DNA of 64,000 nt from Fasciola hepatica (GCA_948099385.1 CANUEZ040000183.1:1674001-1738000), one strand, 5' to 3'. Shown: positions 24,717 to 38,200, numbered from the stretch's first letter. Notes: a model not told the origin generated them from the letters alone. A program made the numbers and translations.

Positions 24717-25489
24717 CTCGGAACGGCAGTGCTACGTTTGTTGTGCCGAGTTGCATTACTCATTGTATAGAATGAGCTGGCGTCGATTGTTTTACCTGTT
24801 CATTTCAGTTTGTTCGCAGATCACTTGGTTTTGTGCCAAACATATCCATGGAAAACGAGATGAATTTCCGATAGGCAATGTGAAATTCAGTTGACCATCC
24901 GTTTCAAAGCCGCATAGGAAGATTGAATTCGCTTGTGTGTATCTACGTGGCTATCACGTGGCAGTCTCAATAAGGGGAAGTTAGGGCTTCAGATAACTGC
25001 CATCGTTTTGTACTTTGATTTATAACGAAGTGGTTGGAGTGAGTTTATTTCTAACACCATTCATAAATCACAGTGGAATTGATCACGCGGTAATCACCTG
25101 TGAGCGATATTGTTAGTGATGGTACGTGCTAGATATCGTTGACTAGTAGAACTACACCGTGCCACGTAGAACGAATGTACGATGGATATTTTATCCCATA
25201 CTTATAAAACGTGTATGTGTAACACTACATTGGATTTATTTTGTGTATAATATTGTCCTAATATCTGTAGTGTTTTAGCTGGATAAAGAGAGATCTCACG
25301 TGGACACTATCGTATCCAGTAGTGTGGGTAGTATTGTTAATTGCTGCTGTCTTCGAAGGTCCCACCTACAGCGGACCTCCACTCTAACCCCAGGAAAACT
25401 GAAGAACACGTATTTTATCTTTTAATGACCAATGGATTCACGGGAAAAGGTTTCCAGGCACAGAGTAACCCTCCAAAGAAGAAAAACTA
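24226..25489 (-). repeat. Block f, inverted copy (unit U3)
   Basis: Reverse complement of 14346-15590. Together with the following inverted block c it reproduces the U2 order c-f on the opposite strand. Confidence 0.9.
24659..24714. repeat. (TAA)18 microsatellite
   Basis: Inverted counterpart of the (TTA)12 tract at 15118-15153, about six units longer. Confidence 0.98.
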
Positions 25490-28400
25490 TGGCCAGAAGG
25501 ATCAGTTCCCGTTGATTTGTCGATCAAATGTAGCGACTACGTCTGGTGCTGATCATACCCGAATACTAACTGAACAGATTAGCTGTCGGTGGTTGACTGA
25601 GGTTTTCTGTTAGGAGAGATGAACTCTGGCTATGACAATGTTCGTAATGAAACGACAGGATTGGCGTTGTAGAACAGCTCAGTGTGCAGAATTTTATAGG
25701 TGTTTAAAGTATGGCCACCAGAGCTATTATGAAATTTCGAGTTTCGTGTGTATCATGAACTATCCCCCTGAAAAATTGGCTCTAGTTTAACATGAACTTG
25801 TCATACCGGTCCTCCCAGTCAACCTCCAACCGCACAGCGTGGACTTGGGCATAATGCACGTTTGGTCATGTGTGATCAGTCGACGAAATTGGCCGAAGTC
25901 CAATCAGTCTCGTGTGTTGTCGCATTCGGAGTCTGGTAAAGAGGATAACTAATTTAGATCTCGGTCAATCAAGTTGGTTGCGATTAGGCTGCCTCAGCTG
26001 ACGGATACAAATTAGTAGCACTCAAGGTTGTTCACACCAACGTCATGTGACCAAAGCATATTCATTCTGTTGTTTCGGTTTTCGTTGGGCGATCAAGTCT
26101 CAGTACAATTTTAATGGATATTTGATCACAGTGTGGATACATAGAGACAAAGTCACTGAGATACAGGAGATGACTGTAAAACTGTGATCACCAAAACGAT
26201 GTGTGCAAGTGAACAATCAGATCATGGATATTTAGTACTAATTCGTGTGAATTTACTTGTATTCTCGGTCCTACTTGATTAAGGAGGCCCAACTTAATCA
26301 AAGAACGAATATGGCTATTTGGCTATTGGTGTATTTTACGTGTATTGTGTTTAGGCACTACCATGAGTGTCACTTGTAGGTACTTGTGCATTTCCCATAT
26401 TTTCCATGGTTTCACAACATCCCTTTGTGTGGCACTCCTTTATGCACTGACGTTTTTATGTACACAATGGTCACACACGTTTTTGAAGTCAGACGCTGAC
26501 TACCATGTAACATGAAATCTCTGAATGAATCCCTCGTTCTGGCACAACCTTACTTTGTTATTTGTAGTGTCCTGGAATTAATTCAACCAGTGATCCAATT
26601 GTGATCGATGAACATTTTTAATCCGGTACTGACGTCGTTTCGGTCCTCGTTCCTACACCGTCTCGATCATTTCAGGAACTTGCATCAAATCCAGGCAGCT
26701 GAACTGCGTTGTGCTGCACGAATTGGTCGTCATAGGGTGTTTGGTACCCAGGTTTCTACAGCGAGAGCTGTGAGCAGTTACCGAACTCCTTCGGTCTTTT
26801 TCACCCCGGCACCATTGAGTTTACCATGGCCCAATTCTTTGTGACTGATCAATGAGATAGCAGGAGTTTTCACGTATCTTGAAAGTAAGTAGTGTCTAAA
26901 TGTGTGAACAGAATTTCCCCCGGAAGTGCACACACTACTTGCTATCAGTATGAGCGCTTCGATATGCAGCCTCGTTGTTCGCTGGACTAGGAGTGATCGA
27001 TACAGGAAAAACTAACATAAATCACAGATGTGATTCATTTGTGAACTCCTCAATCAATAGTATCCATTCGCACTCCGAAGGCTTCCAGTGAGATCCTGGT
27101 GACGATATACAACCATTTACACATCAATCCACAATGCTTCTGGAGACTGTTGTGCTGTTTGGGTGCGATATAACCTCTTTTCGGCCCAATATCAATCACG
27201 TATGACTAAGTTTACTCCATGTGATTCGCTAACACCTCTGATTAGATAGAATTTCTGACCAGCATGTCTCAACTGTGCGTTCTTGTCCCAGCTCGTCATT
27301 CTACATTGTTCGCTAGCCGGAGATGACTTCTGTGTTCTGGTCATTCGGCACTAATTTATCGTTGCTCAGTTAGTTCCCCACCCTCTAATTCGTTATCCGT
27401 GTAGGTCCTTGAATTCTCTGTGAAACGAAGTGAACTATAAAATCCTCCAAGGACGTTACGATTTGAAGTTTGCCTTTTACTCGTTTATTTTCAATGATTT
27501 TCCTGTTACAGGACCGCACTGAAAACTTGGGTTGATTTGGAAACCTCTTTTGGGGTTTGGGTTCACCTCTGCCCCGGCCTAGTTCAGTTCACGAATGACA
27601 CCTAGATTCGAAATACAAAAACTGTGCACTGTTTTAGGAACATACTAAACCGTATAAGTGAATAACCTACCGGTTTGGATGAGGTCCTAGCGTGAAATTT
27701 TAACTTCTGAAATATATATGGTGACTACCAAGGCGAACAGTGTTTGTTTCTGATATGCATGTTCGCGTATGTTAGTCAGAGAAGCATTCAAGTGTTTGAT
27801 AGTTAAACTAGAGATGACCAAATAAAGATCCGGGCTGGACTACGCTGATCACGTGTAATCTAAGTGTTTCAGAGCTTCGATGAATTTTTCTCGCCGATGA
27901 GTTGCCTGCTGTTGTGTCCGGTTAAAGTCACGCATGAAACGCGGACAGCCAATCAATATTCCTCTCGTGCACGGACATACGCTTACTTGTTGTTGACCTC
28001 TATTTGTGCTTTAATGCGGACAGTATTGACTGATCGATCCTCCCATGTATCGATTGATCTCACTTGTTTACGCATATGATCACATGTAGTTCAACTCTTT
28101 TACTCGCTTGCTTTCTCGCGGCTTACGCGCTGGCTGCGGTTTGTTTGTATTCACGACCATAGAAACAAATGTACTGTATTGTCTTGTGGTCGAATTACAT
28201 ACTGAATGAAGCTTGCTCGAACGCATAATGAAGCCCGATCGTCGATAATCAATCACATTTCTGATTCCTTTTAATGCATTAGCGGTAAAATTAATTTGCG
28301 TTATTTCAAATGCGGCTGTTAACTGATTGGAAATGCTCCGGAAGACAAACGTCCCATCATGTGACTTATGAATGCTGAGAACTATCGAGGCTAACGTACT

Positions 28401-29490
28401 TGATAAAGTAAAGCGTCTATGTTGGAATACTCCCCTGTGGAACGACGTCAAAACTGAATGCGTCAGAACTTACTTCATAACATTTTCAGTGCACAGATTA
28501 TTGGATTTGTTTTAACCTTGTACATTTACTTCTTATTAATACACTAAACTTTGGTATGATATCAGAGTAGTCTTCTTGTTGAACCATGATGATAAACGAT
28601 CCATCACTCATACAGTACTTTTATTTTTAATTCATACAGTAGTCCCCCGTCAGCAAGCAATAATCGGGACCGCTCAGATTCTTTCTGTCTCAAGGGAATT
28701 GTATTCAGAAGGAGTGGGGGTTGGGTGGGATGATTAGGAGGAATTAGTCACATAGGTTATTTTTTGCTAAAGTATGAATTATTCACCTTTCAACCATTCT
28801 ACAAAGGAAACGTAGTCAAGAAGATCATTTAGTATCCGTCATTATCATCTTACTCTATCGAAAGGGTTTTGTGAAATCAAAGTAATAACATCACACCGTG
28901 GCAGATCTGCACGACAGTTGTTTTACATTCTTGAATCTTTTTGTATTTTTCTTACAAAACTTTGAATATAATAGTCCTTGCGAAGGTGCGTCGTCTATTG
29001 AGTCGAGCTATACCATGTTCATGTTCAGATTAGGATGAGAATAATGTGGCTCAAGTCAAGTTCCTAGTGCGCATTGCGATTGTCCAGCAGTAAATGGAAT
29101 CTTCGGTCCATGGTAGCCAGTGCATTGTTCCCGCTTCTCAGCCATTCCTATAACGTACTCCTGACCATCCGAATCTCGGATAGGTATTTTTCTCTATGAT
29201 TAAGGCTGTTTTTTGTTTTTATCATGCCATAGCATTTGTCGCCTACTTGTACAATAAAAGTCTGTATCATTATTGCTGACCGACCCAGATAAGACTCGGT
29301 TAACATAATTGGAATTTATCAAACTTAGTGGGCTAGTGATTCCAATTGGTGAAACTTCCCTAGATAAACGTGCATGACTAATTTTGTTCCGCACACAAAT
29401 CTGAAGAAGATATTCACGGGGGATTTATCTTGTCGGCTAGGGTGGGGGTTAAATTTCAACTGAAGTGCGTTTTCTCGGTCCTTGGGGGTT
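25490..29490 (-). repeat. Block c, right arm of the 4-kb inverted repeat
   Basis: Reverse complement of 2713-6868, about 4.0 kb against 4.16 kb in the left arm because the 149-bp segment is absent (junction near 28175). It ends at CTTGGGGGTT, where block e begins in direct orientation. Confidence 0.92.
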
Positions 29491-29492
29491 CA

Positions 29493-30640
29493 TGGACACA
29501 AGAACGAGAAGCCAGCGACCAAAGAGGAATCAAAAGTCATATAGCTGAAATTGACGGGACTTTGTACGTTGTAAGTCCAGTCAATTAAATGCAACCGAAA
29601 AAGGGTAACCTAGCCTACATTAGGCGCAAATAAACTGTGAAGAAAGTGCATTAAGAATACTTCTGTGAAATTGGTCATTTTAGCTGAAAAATTGTCATAA
29701 CTACAGCAAACATTGTTCACATTTAGGTAAGGGGTACGAATTAGTTGATCTAGTCCCAGTGCAAATACTGCGGAGAAAACGCACGTTTGCGTGCGATGTG
29801 AAAGAAATTGCACGACCAAAAGAGACGTAGTAGGACAACCAATACTGAAACTGTTTGGCAGAGACCATTGATGACGGTAGTTGTAGTCAGGTACATGCGA
29901 ACGTAAAAAGGAAAATACTTGTCTATTGTGGCTGGTGTTTCACGAATTCGAGTGGAGTCGGTGCTTAGTCCCTCAAACGGTTGGGTGGCCTAAATTAGTC
30001 TTCGTCATTCCGGTCAGTAAATCTGGAGTGCAATTTCGCGGATGTACGATGCTGATTCCTAAGAGTTTTTGACTGAATGAAATGTAACATTCAAGTAACT
30101 TCAGGGTGCTACATTGATCCATGCATTGACCTCAAATTAGTTTTATGATGAAGCAAACAGCAGTATAGTTGACAAAAAATATCAGCCACTTGGTTGTCTT
30201 ATCCTAAATAGCATACAACATCACTGAATTGTGTCCCCTTTAATTTCATCCTTTTTGGACTTGTTGAATATAAACGCTACGTAGTTCTGGTGCGTCTTGA
30301 GTATGTGTCAAGTAAGTCATTTCACTACTCCCGATCACCTTCGTCAATGGCATTTACAATTCTCAGCAGTCGAGTTATTTCACTGACTAGAAGCAAGAGT
30401 CGTGAATAAAAAGGTTACTGGTCTCCTCTGTGGTTATCCACCTTGAGTACCTGAGTCTGGTTGCCGGTTATCCTAATAGAACAGTGAGCCTTTGAGGCTG
30501 TGGGGTGTACCCCTCCTATTGCACTCATGTGCAAGCATATAAAAATAAAAACGTGGTGGCTATTGCGATGGCAGATATCGTCTTTAATCATTAGAGGTAT
30601 ATTTGCCACCAAAGTGAATACCGCAGCTTTTTATCACAAC
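29493..30640 (+). repeat. Block e, copy 2 (unit U3)
   Basis: Direct partner of 7551-8640: near identical up to about 29770, then more diverged. It is joined directly to the start of inverted block c at 29490-29493. Confidence 0.85.
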
Positions 30641-30649
30641 TTCTAAGTT

Positions 30650-32050
30650 TCCAAACGACTTTTGCTTAAAAGCACGGGATGGGAAATTGTTTTCCACAAG
30701 CAGAACAGCAAGGAGTACAGCATGAGAACGTCTCCATTATTCGTTGTTGGAACTTGAAGTTGGTCGGTTGGTGGCAGCCAGTGAAGCGGTTTAAATCACA
30801 GGGAATCCGGTTTGCTCGCACTTCTTGAGACTTTAAATTTTAGTGGCTTGACATTCCTGAAAGCAACGCCGCATTCATTTACAATGATAAAGTTTTTTAG
30901 CAGTTTTTAGGAATTTCCTAGTTGTCCTCATGTTCCGAGACACTTTGAACCAAAATGTTGGCATTTACAACGCACGCGAAAGCATCAAACAGCTTTTCAC
31001 CGGTGGTTCTATGGAAACAAGCAACCCCATTAATGACATCAAAGAGGGAATACGCCAGAACGGATAGATGTTTCTATCGACCTCGATGTTCGTGTACGTT
31101 TTACCCTCGTCACGAGTGAGTTTTTGATGGAAAGACATTTAAGTCTAAAATACTGTCAAATCAAAACATTTTTAGCAGGTAAACGATCGATTTTGGGAAT
31201 GGGCAAGCACTTAGAAAAGGAAGGTGATTTTTAGTTTGACTGTGAGCAATCACCATAACCACATTCTCCGAAGGGAGATTTGACGATGCTGTTCTTTATA
31301 AACTGATCGATTTCGGCTTGATTGAGGCAATTTATCTGGAACTGAGTGCGCACTGATATGATTGCAACTGATTTGCAACTGCGTGTTAGATTTGTAAACA
31401 ACGATGGCACGATAAAAAGAAAGGCGGTGAAACTACGATGAATGGAGGAAGAATTCAAAAGAAATTTTAAACCTACTGTGCAGTTGTACGAAGCCGTGAT
31501 CCAGAGGCACATCACCACATAGATTTGTCAAAATGAACAACTTGTCATTGTTAGGAAGTATTTCCATGTACGACAGATATTGTATTACCGGACAAGTTAG
31601 CAGAAGCCCTCGTAATTTTGTTTTTTGAACAGATGATTTTCCAACCACATGCACGGACTCCAACTGATACAACATAGCTTTCAAAATCTTATGTACCAAT
31701 AACGGATCGCAAAAAATCCCATTCACTTGCATACTAGTGGCATCGCTCTGTGGCAATTGTCCCTGGAAAGCGAAAGGGTTCAACGCAGAACATGTCTGCA
31801 GAGTACTGGATCTGCAAACTCTTCGAAACAGACTCTTTTTCCTACAAAGTCTGCACGTGCCTTTTTGTCTAGGCAACTGGTAGGAGAGTGCTGCCTGTTC
31901 CCATGACAGTAGCAATTTCCGGAAGTAGCAGAGAACGTCGGTTCCTCCGAACAACGAAATTTGGCTATTTCGGACGAATCGAGATTCATCGTAGATACCC
32001 AAAAACGGGGTGTGGAGATCTCATGGATGACAGACTGCTTACCAGGTCTC
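30650..32050 (-). CDS. Candidate multi-exon host gene, family not recognised
   Basis: Two minus-strand frames join cleanly through a 40-nt GT-AG intron at 31433-31472. The upstream frame (from 32002; first in-frame ATG of the long frame) ends ...V-Q-L-H-S. It continues in a second frame through Q-I-N-C-L-N-Q-A-E-I-D-Q-F to a stop at 31231. A strong acceptor (CCCTTTCGCTTTCCAG) near 31765 suggests the true exon may start there. Further protein-like stretches lie downstream on the same strand: C-L-P-I-P-K-I-D-R-L-P near 31190, T-R-D-E-G-K-T-Y-T-N-I-E-V near 31100 and F-D-V-I-N-G-V-A near 31040. They have possible short introns between them, so the stop at 31231 may be bypassed by splicing. The segment occurs only in U3, inserted between halves shared with U1. 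I recognise no family; it could be a host gene or a decayed copy. Exon limits outside the one intron are uncertain. Confidence 0.35.
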
Positions 32051-32084
32051 AAAGGCTGCTCTCAGAACGAGATATTCAACAATC

Positions 32085-32840
32085 TTGGACGAATATTATT
32101 GATGTAAATCAGTGATAAGTTCATCCCTTATGGAATTATCATAATATTACTTCACTTTCAAAGTCTAAAAATTATAGCCCTTCTCAATGTTACCTCGTGT
32201 GGGTGGCGGCCTGTCACTCAACGGGTCGAGTGTACGCTGTAGGAGTCAAGCCAAATCCTTACAGTTCAGAATAGCGACCACTGTGGGTGAAGATTGTCGG
32301 TATTCGACCACCAATGTTTTCGTAGCATTGCTCGAATGTTAGGAACACCCTATTATCGATCTTGAGGTTGAGCGCAGAGCATCAGGCACATGAACCAAAT
32401 CATTAGATAAAACACTAAAGCTCACCAAGCTAAGGAGGTTCGGAAATGTGTTGCACATATCTCCGGATAGAACACCTCGGCGCACTACGTTCACTGAGAG
32501 GTAATGGCTGGTATATGGGTAAGGGTGGCCAGTCTAGAAAGGTATTAGAAGTTCAACCAGTGAACTTGACCATAAAAGACACGTTACACCTTTTGGTAGG
32601 ATGTCCAAGAGACCCTCTACTCAGCGATTAGATACACCGGAATATAAAATTAGGTGTCGCGGCCATTGGCTCTCTTGTATTCATGAACTTCGCTGACTTT
32701 GCGCTATTTCTAATCATCTTAGTACTGTTTTTCTACTCGCCTTTTGATTATTTCCGATTGAGGTTCCTGATGAGGAATAGCTAACAAGACCGCCTTATCT
32801 AGTGTATGGCTAATGGCTGTTTCAACTAAACTGTGTTATC
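32085..32840 (+). pseudogene. Decayed 3' end of an RTE-type LINE (U3)
   Basis: Colinear with 8700-9470 in U1 and carrying the same broken C-terminal LINE frames, including W-L-G-H-V-like remnants near 32440-32470. Shared decay shows that the LINE inserted before the unit was duplicated. Confidence 0.68.
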
Positions 32841-33029
32841 ACTTGTCAACAGTCTGTGGCCTTAACGTATGGCGGAAGACAGACGAGAAAAACCAAAAAG
32901 AACAGGATTTAATGATGGAGACTTGGACTATTCGACTACTGCTATGATATAATTTACAGACCCACGAAGCTTTATTGCAACATATGTGATACCCTTTTCG
33001 ACGAGACTAAAGTTAGGAGTCAAACGGTT

Positions 33030-33860
33030 TGCCTTACCATCCTACAGTTCCCCGACTGGCCTTAGTTTGATCTAAAAACCTCCCCAATTCGACTGAAGAG
33101 TTTAGACACATTGCACAGTGCAACATTTGTGCAGAAGTAATACTGCGAGTCAACAAACCACCCATCGGTAGTCTTAACAAAGCAAAACAATCATTCGAAA
33201 TCCTTAATATTGACATTAAAAGCCCTACCTTTGACGAATCGTATTCGATTCATCCTGAATATTGTTGATGAATGCACGCGTTTCGTTGTCTGTTTTCCGT
33301 CGTTTGCTGTCTTTTCGCCAAACTCATAATACTGACAAACACGCACCCGGATCGAGCGATATCTTTCATGTCGACTGAGTTATCTGATTATCTGTGAAAC
33401 AAGGGTGTGGCTTTCTGTTCCATCACAGACTACAATCCACTTCCGTACAGAGAATCGGTCAGGTAGAAGGCCTGAATGGTATCCTATGGAAAACCATCTC
33501 TAGCCCTCAAAATCAGGGGTCTCCCAGTTCGGTAACGAATGCCGTTGTGCGAGAAGTACGTTTTCACATTTCCTGTCAATGAACTAGTGGAGCTTCACTG
33601 TCGACCCGGCTCACGGATCCCGACGCCGTGCTACTCAAACGAATGGATCGATGCCCCGTTCGATCGTTGGCTAAAAAGGTCGAGCTCACCTGTTGTAATC
33701 CTTAGTGTGGTCATATTAAATGGTGTATTGGGAAAGAAAACGTTTCTGCATGACAAGTGGCTCCAACAGGCGACTTCCCAGTGGCAGAGCCTAAACCACC
33801 CCCGATACCAGAAACTCCTTTTATTACACCAAAGACAAACGCACATTTCATAAACGACAC
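33030..33860 (+). pseudogene. Gypsy-type integrase remnant (U3, longer copy)
   Basis: In shifting frames this follows an integrase from the zinc-binding region (cysteine pair near 33115-33130, then the P-P-I-G-S block at 33160) through I-V-D-E-C-T-R-F (about 33260) and F-M-S-T-E-L-S-D-Y (about 33370) to the C-terminal segment (33539-33853). It corresponds to 9560-10190 in U1 but keeps about 200 bp lost there. Several stops make it non-functional. The style matches CsRn1-like Gypsy elements. Confidence 0.62.
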
Positions 33861-34239
33861 AACGGAACATGACTCCAGTGATGCATTTGCACTCGGTCCG
33901 GTTTCATACCAACTCATTCATATAATTTGCGCAGTAGAGAAGCATGAATCAGTCATTTTCTTTCTCCACGTGTTGCGGTCCCCTACACATTGAAACTGAA
34001 GGGCGGATTGACAACAAAGCACCAGGGAAGAAAAGACAGAATACGGGCAATAATCAGGTCTCACGTGACAAACCAGAAGACGTCCCTTCACGGCTTCTCC
34101 GGTCACATTCCTGTGCTGAGTTAACGTTATACCGCTTTGTGCGTCAGACTTTGGTTCCGGTTAGGGTTCCCAAAGAAAACCTCCTTCTGTGGTATCGGCA
34201 GCCGCTCTTTATCTTTCACATCCTAATTCTAAATGGGTA

Positions 34240-35226
34240 CATGGGGCCGCAATGAGTCGCAAAAGTCGACTTGTAGCTGTCGGTGAAGGTAGCAACTTAG
34301 AGACGCGAAAAAAGAGAATCCATTTTCCGTCCTAGGCATTCTCTCCATTTTGCTGCTTTCAACGTCCGCACACTTCGCCAAACGGGGCAACAGGCTGCCC
34401 CAGCTATAACTATTGTAGCCCTTAAAATAAATGCGTTGTCTTCGAAACACGTATACAAGACCCAACTTTAGTGTCAACACTTCGGTCCCCAAATACAAGC
34501 TTGGGTCTTCCTTTCACTCTTCGCTTATCGGGCTACTCGGTGCCAAATGCCCGTGGTTAGGATTGCGCTGACACCGCTATAAGCATGAAATCTGTGCTTG
34601 CACTGCTCGATTGGATCCCAGTTAGCAGTCGTCTGTGTGCGGTTCGGTTGAATGGTTTTCTGTATTTCAAAAGCAAGAAAACCGAAGCGTCGATGCCTGT
34701 TTGTCGTTTCTGTGTATGCCAAAATTGACTGTAGCGCTCCTGAGGCTAAAGAAGAGTTCCACCAAGATTTGTTTCAACTGCTGCACAGCGTGCGCTCTAA
34801 GGACACCATGGTTGTTGCTGGTGATTTCAATGCTCAAGTTGGAATTCTATACGAGACGGAGAGAAATACAGGAGACTGATTTGGCATTCCAGCCGATCGA
34901 ACCGATAACGGCGAACAACCCACCCGATTATGTTCCCACCATGAACTATTCCTGGCGAGCACAAATTTCTCGCACAGAAAAGGCACTGACGAACCTGGCG
35001 CCTTCACGGCGCTGGACCCAGATCGAACATATTGCTATCGATTACCGCTGACGCAAATTAATTCAAGACTGGCGATCATTTTGGTCCACGTCTGTAGACA
35101 TTGATCACGTTCTTATTCGCGCGCGTTCCAGTCCACTTCTCGTCCGTAGCTGGAGCAACGTCCAAGCCAATCGTCCATCGCAGCTGCTAATAGACGATAA
35201 GCATCGATCTGCTTTCGAAGTAGAAT
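34240..35226 (+). pseudogene. RTE LINE 5' end and endonuclease fragment
   Basis: In broken frames this gives the opening F-N-V-R-T-L-R-Q-T-G-Q-Q (about 34355), V-V-A-G-D-F-N-A-Q-V-G (about 34810-34845) and T-D-N-G-E-Q, the same blocks as the intact element next door (its residues 118-129, 268-277 and 298-303). It ends at 35226, where the minus-strand RTE tail begins. The E-T-R-I motif region is deleted or mutated. Confidence 0.75.
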
Positions 35227-38200
35227 TCATCATCATCATCATCGTACAGCGTTAAACAGTAGGGCAAGCCCCACTGACCACTGCCTTTCTCACCATGTTG
35301 CACGTTGAATTAAAAAGTATGAATATACAAGATGGACAGGGAGTGGACCTATATGGGTGGGAAAAGAAAAGAATGCCCTAGTAGCCAACACACGGAATAC
35401 ACAGTCTAACTGTACAAACGTACACCGATCAAACATTCTGATTCGATAGAAAGTGACAACACGATCTCCACTGTTCGCGGTTCGCAGCCATATCCTTCAG
35501 TGTCTCCAGCCAACTGGTGGACGGATCTTTTGGACCCCAACCACGAAGACGTGAAGCACCTACTTTTCCTAAGTCTGCTGTACATTTTTTCATTCCTCGC
35601 TGCCACGTCATCTGTTGACCTCCACGTGGTCTCTTCCACTCCCTAGGAGGGGCGGAGAATAGGACACGGTACGGTAGACGTGTGTTTGCCATACGTAACA
35701 CGTGTCCCAACCAACGAAGTCTACTAAGTTGGATACGCTGTGACAAAACGTTCTTCGAATTAGTACCCAATACTCGCTTTCTTACCTCATCGTTGCTTAC
35801 TCGGCTATTCCACCCAATCCTAGCGATACTACGTAAACATCGATGGTCGAAAACCTCAAGACGACGAATATCTTCTGCACGCAGACTCCAAGTTTCGCAA
35901 CCATACAACAAAACTGAACGCACAGTGGCACAGTATACACGACCTTTCAACTTCAGTGAAATATCGGATCGGCGCCACAAGTGCTTCAGTCCAGCGTACG
36001 CCGCTCGAGCTTTGGATATCCGCGTACTCACCTCTACTACTGTGCTCCCATCCGTCGTCACGCAGCTACCGAGGTAGGTGAAGTGATCGACAACTGCCAG
36101 CACCTCCCCGTCGAGCATCAAGCTCGGAATCGTTGACGTCCAGTCTTGTAACATCATCTTGCACTTTGAAGGTGCAAAACGCATGCCGAATGGAGCTACA
36201 GCTCTTGCGAGATTATCTAGTGCACGCTGAGCATGTTCCGTGGATTCGAACAAGCAGACAACGTCGTCTGCGTAATCCAGGTCACATAGCTTTTCACTAT
36301 CTCCTAGTTCGACGCCTACATCCTGAAGATTTTGCAGCGCACTCTCCATTATTTCGTCCATGACGAAGTTAAAAAGGAATGGAGACAAAGGGCATCCCTG
36401 CCGAACACCACTGGTCGTTTCGAACCGACCGGATAGTTCACCGTAAACCCTTACGCGGCCAGAAGTATGAGAATACAATGATCTCATTAGGTTCACGAAC
36501 TTCTGGGGCATACCTTTTCGATGAAGAGTACTGAAAAGCGATGTTCGATCAACTGAATCGAAGGCGCCTTTCAGGTCTAAGAAAATCATTATTGTTGGTC
36601 GGCGGTGCGTGTGACGCGTTTCGAGTAGTCGGCGAAGAGTAAAAATCTGGTCGATGCATCCTCGACCTGGGCGGAATCCAGCCTGCTGTTCGCGGACATT
36701 CCTCTCACGAGCCGGTGTAAGACGGTGCAGCAAAATCGAAGCTAATACTTTGGTGACTATCGGGATTAAGCTAATCCCACGATGATTACTGCAGTCATTG
36801 CGTATTCCCTTCTTGAAGATGGGAACAATCAATGACTCGCTCCATATTAACGGAATACGCTCCGCGTTCCAAATGTCACGGAGCAAGGCGGTAAGTGATT
36901 TTATCAACGCCTCACCACCCAGTTTGAAAAGAACTGGAGGAAGTTCGTCGGGACCTGCCGCTTTCCCCCGCCTTAGTAATCGAATACATGACTCTACTTC
37001 TACTTCTGATGGGGGCTCAAGTGATACCACCCAAGAAGTCACAGTTGTTGACACGGGAGTAACTACACTAGCGTGCGGCCAGCTAAACTGTTCCTTGAAG
37101 TACTCGGCCCATCGGTCAAGCCTTTGCTGTTTGTTATGGATGGGTTCTCCATTCCTACTGCAAATCGCTTCACTGACCTGAGTTCGCCGTCCACTGGTGT
37201 CACGAATAAGTTTGAACAGTCTTTGACTGTTACCTGAAGCAGCTGCCACTTCCATTTCTTCGGCTACATTGACCCACCAATTTTCGCGATCCTTCTTAAG
37301 GCTTCGCGTAACTTGTCTTTGCAGCTTTCTCCGCATCTTATTCATCTCCTTACGGTTCGAAAGCTGACGCTTTTGCTCCATTATACTCAGCGACTCTTGC
37401 GAGATCCAGTGTCTTTGATGGACAACGGATCCAGGACCACAGGCAAAACCTGCTGCAACGTGCATCGCCTGTTTGATATGAGACCAATGCTCATCTACAT
37501 TACTGTTCTCCGTGGATCCTAGCTCATGTGCTAACTTCTGCTCATAACGGGTGCAAACGTCTGGATCACACAAACGTTGCACGGCTAATCGGGTTTGCGG
37601 TTTGCGACGATGGCCATGGAGCTGGAGAGATAATCGCATTGAAACTAAGGCATGGTCCGACTCTACGTACGTGGACCAGTAAGATCTACAGTTCTGAACA
37701 GAACTGCGCCACCGGTAGCTTACGGCGATATGGTCAATTTGACTAAAAGTACCTGTAGAGTTAGAGCGCCATGTCGCTGTGCGGCGCGAGCTGTGTCGGA
37801 AATTTGTGCTAGACAAGAACAATCGATTGTCTGCACAAAATTGGAGAAGCCTATCCCCGTTATCTGTGCGCTCAGCGGGTAAAGCACAACGCCCACCTAA
37901 ACAGGCTTCTGACACACTGAGTTTGCCAACTTGTGCATTGAAGTCACCAGCTAGCACTACAATGTCGGAACCTTTACTGCTGCGAACGAGAGTGGCGAGG
38001 GCATCATAGAACTCATCTTTCTGCAAGTCTGAGCTGCAGTCCGTTGGGGCGTACGCCGAGATCACGAACAAATTGCGTTTAACACAACTATCCTTTCGAA
38101 CGCCGACTGACCCTTGGAGTCTCACAGCACATAAACGACTGTTAACAGGGATCCAGTCTAATAGGGAAGCCTCAGCCTTGTCAGTCAAGACAATTCCTAC

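Noticed and set aside
2713..29490. Terminal inverted repeats of a giant DNA transposon (Maverick-like)
   Set aside because: No transposase, polymerase B, integrase or capsid-like genes lie between the arms that would belong to such an element, the arms do not start with conserved termini, and the internal content is ordinary retroelement debris.
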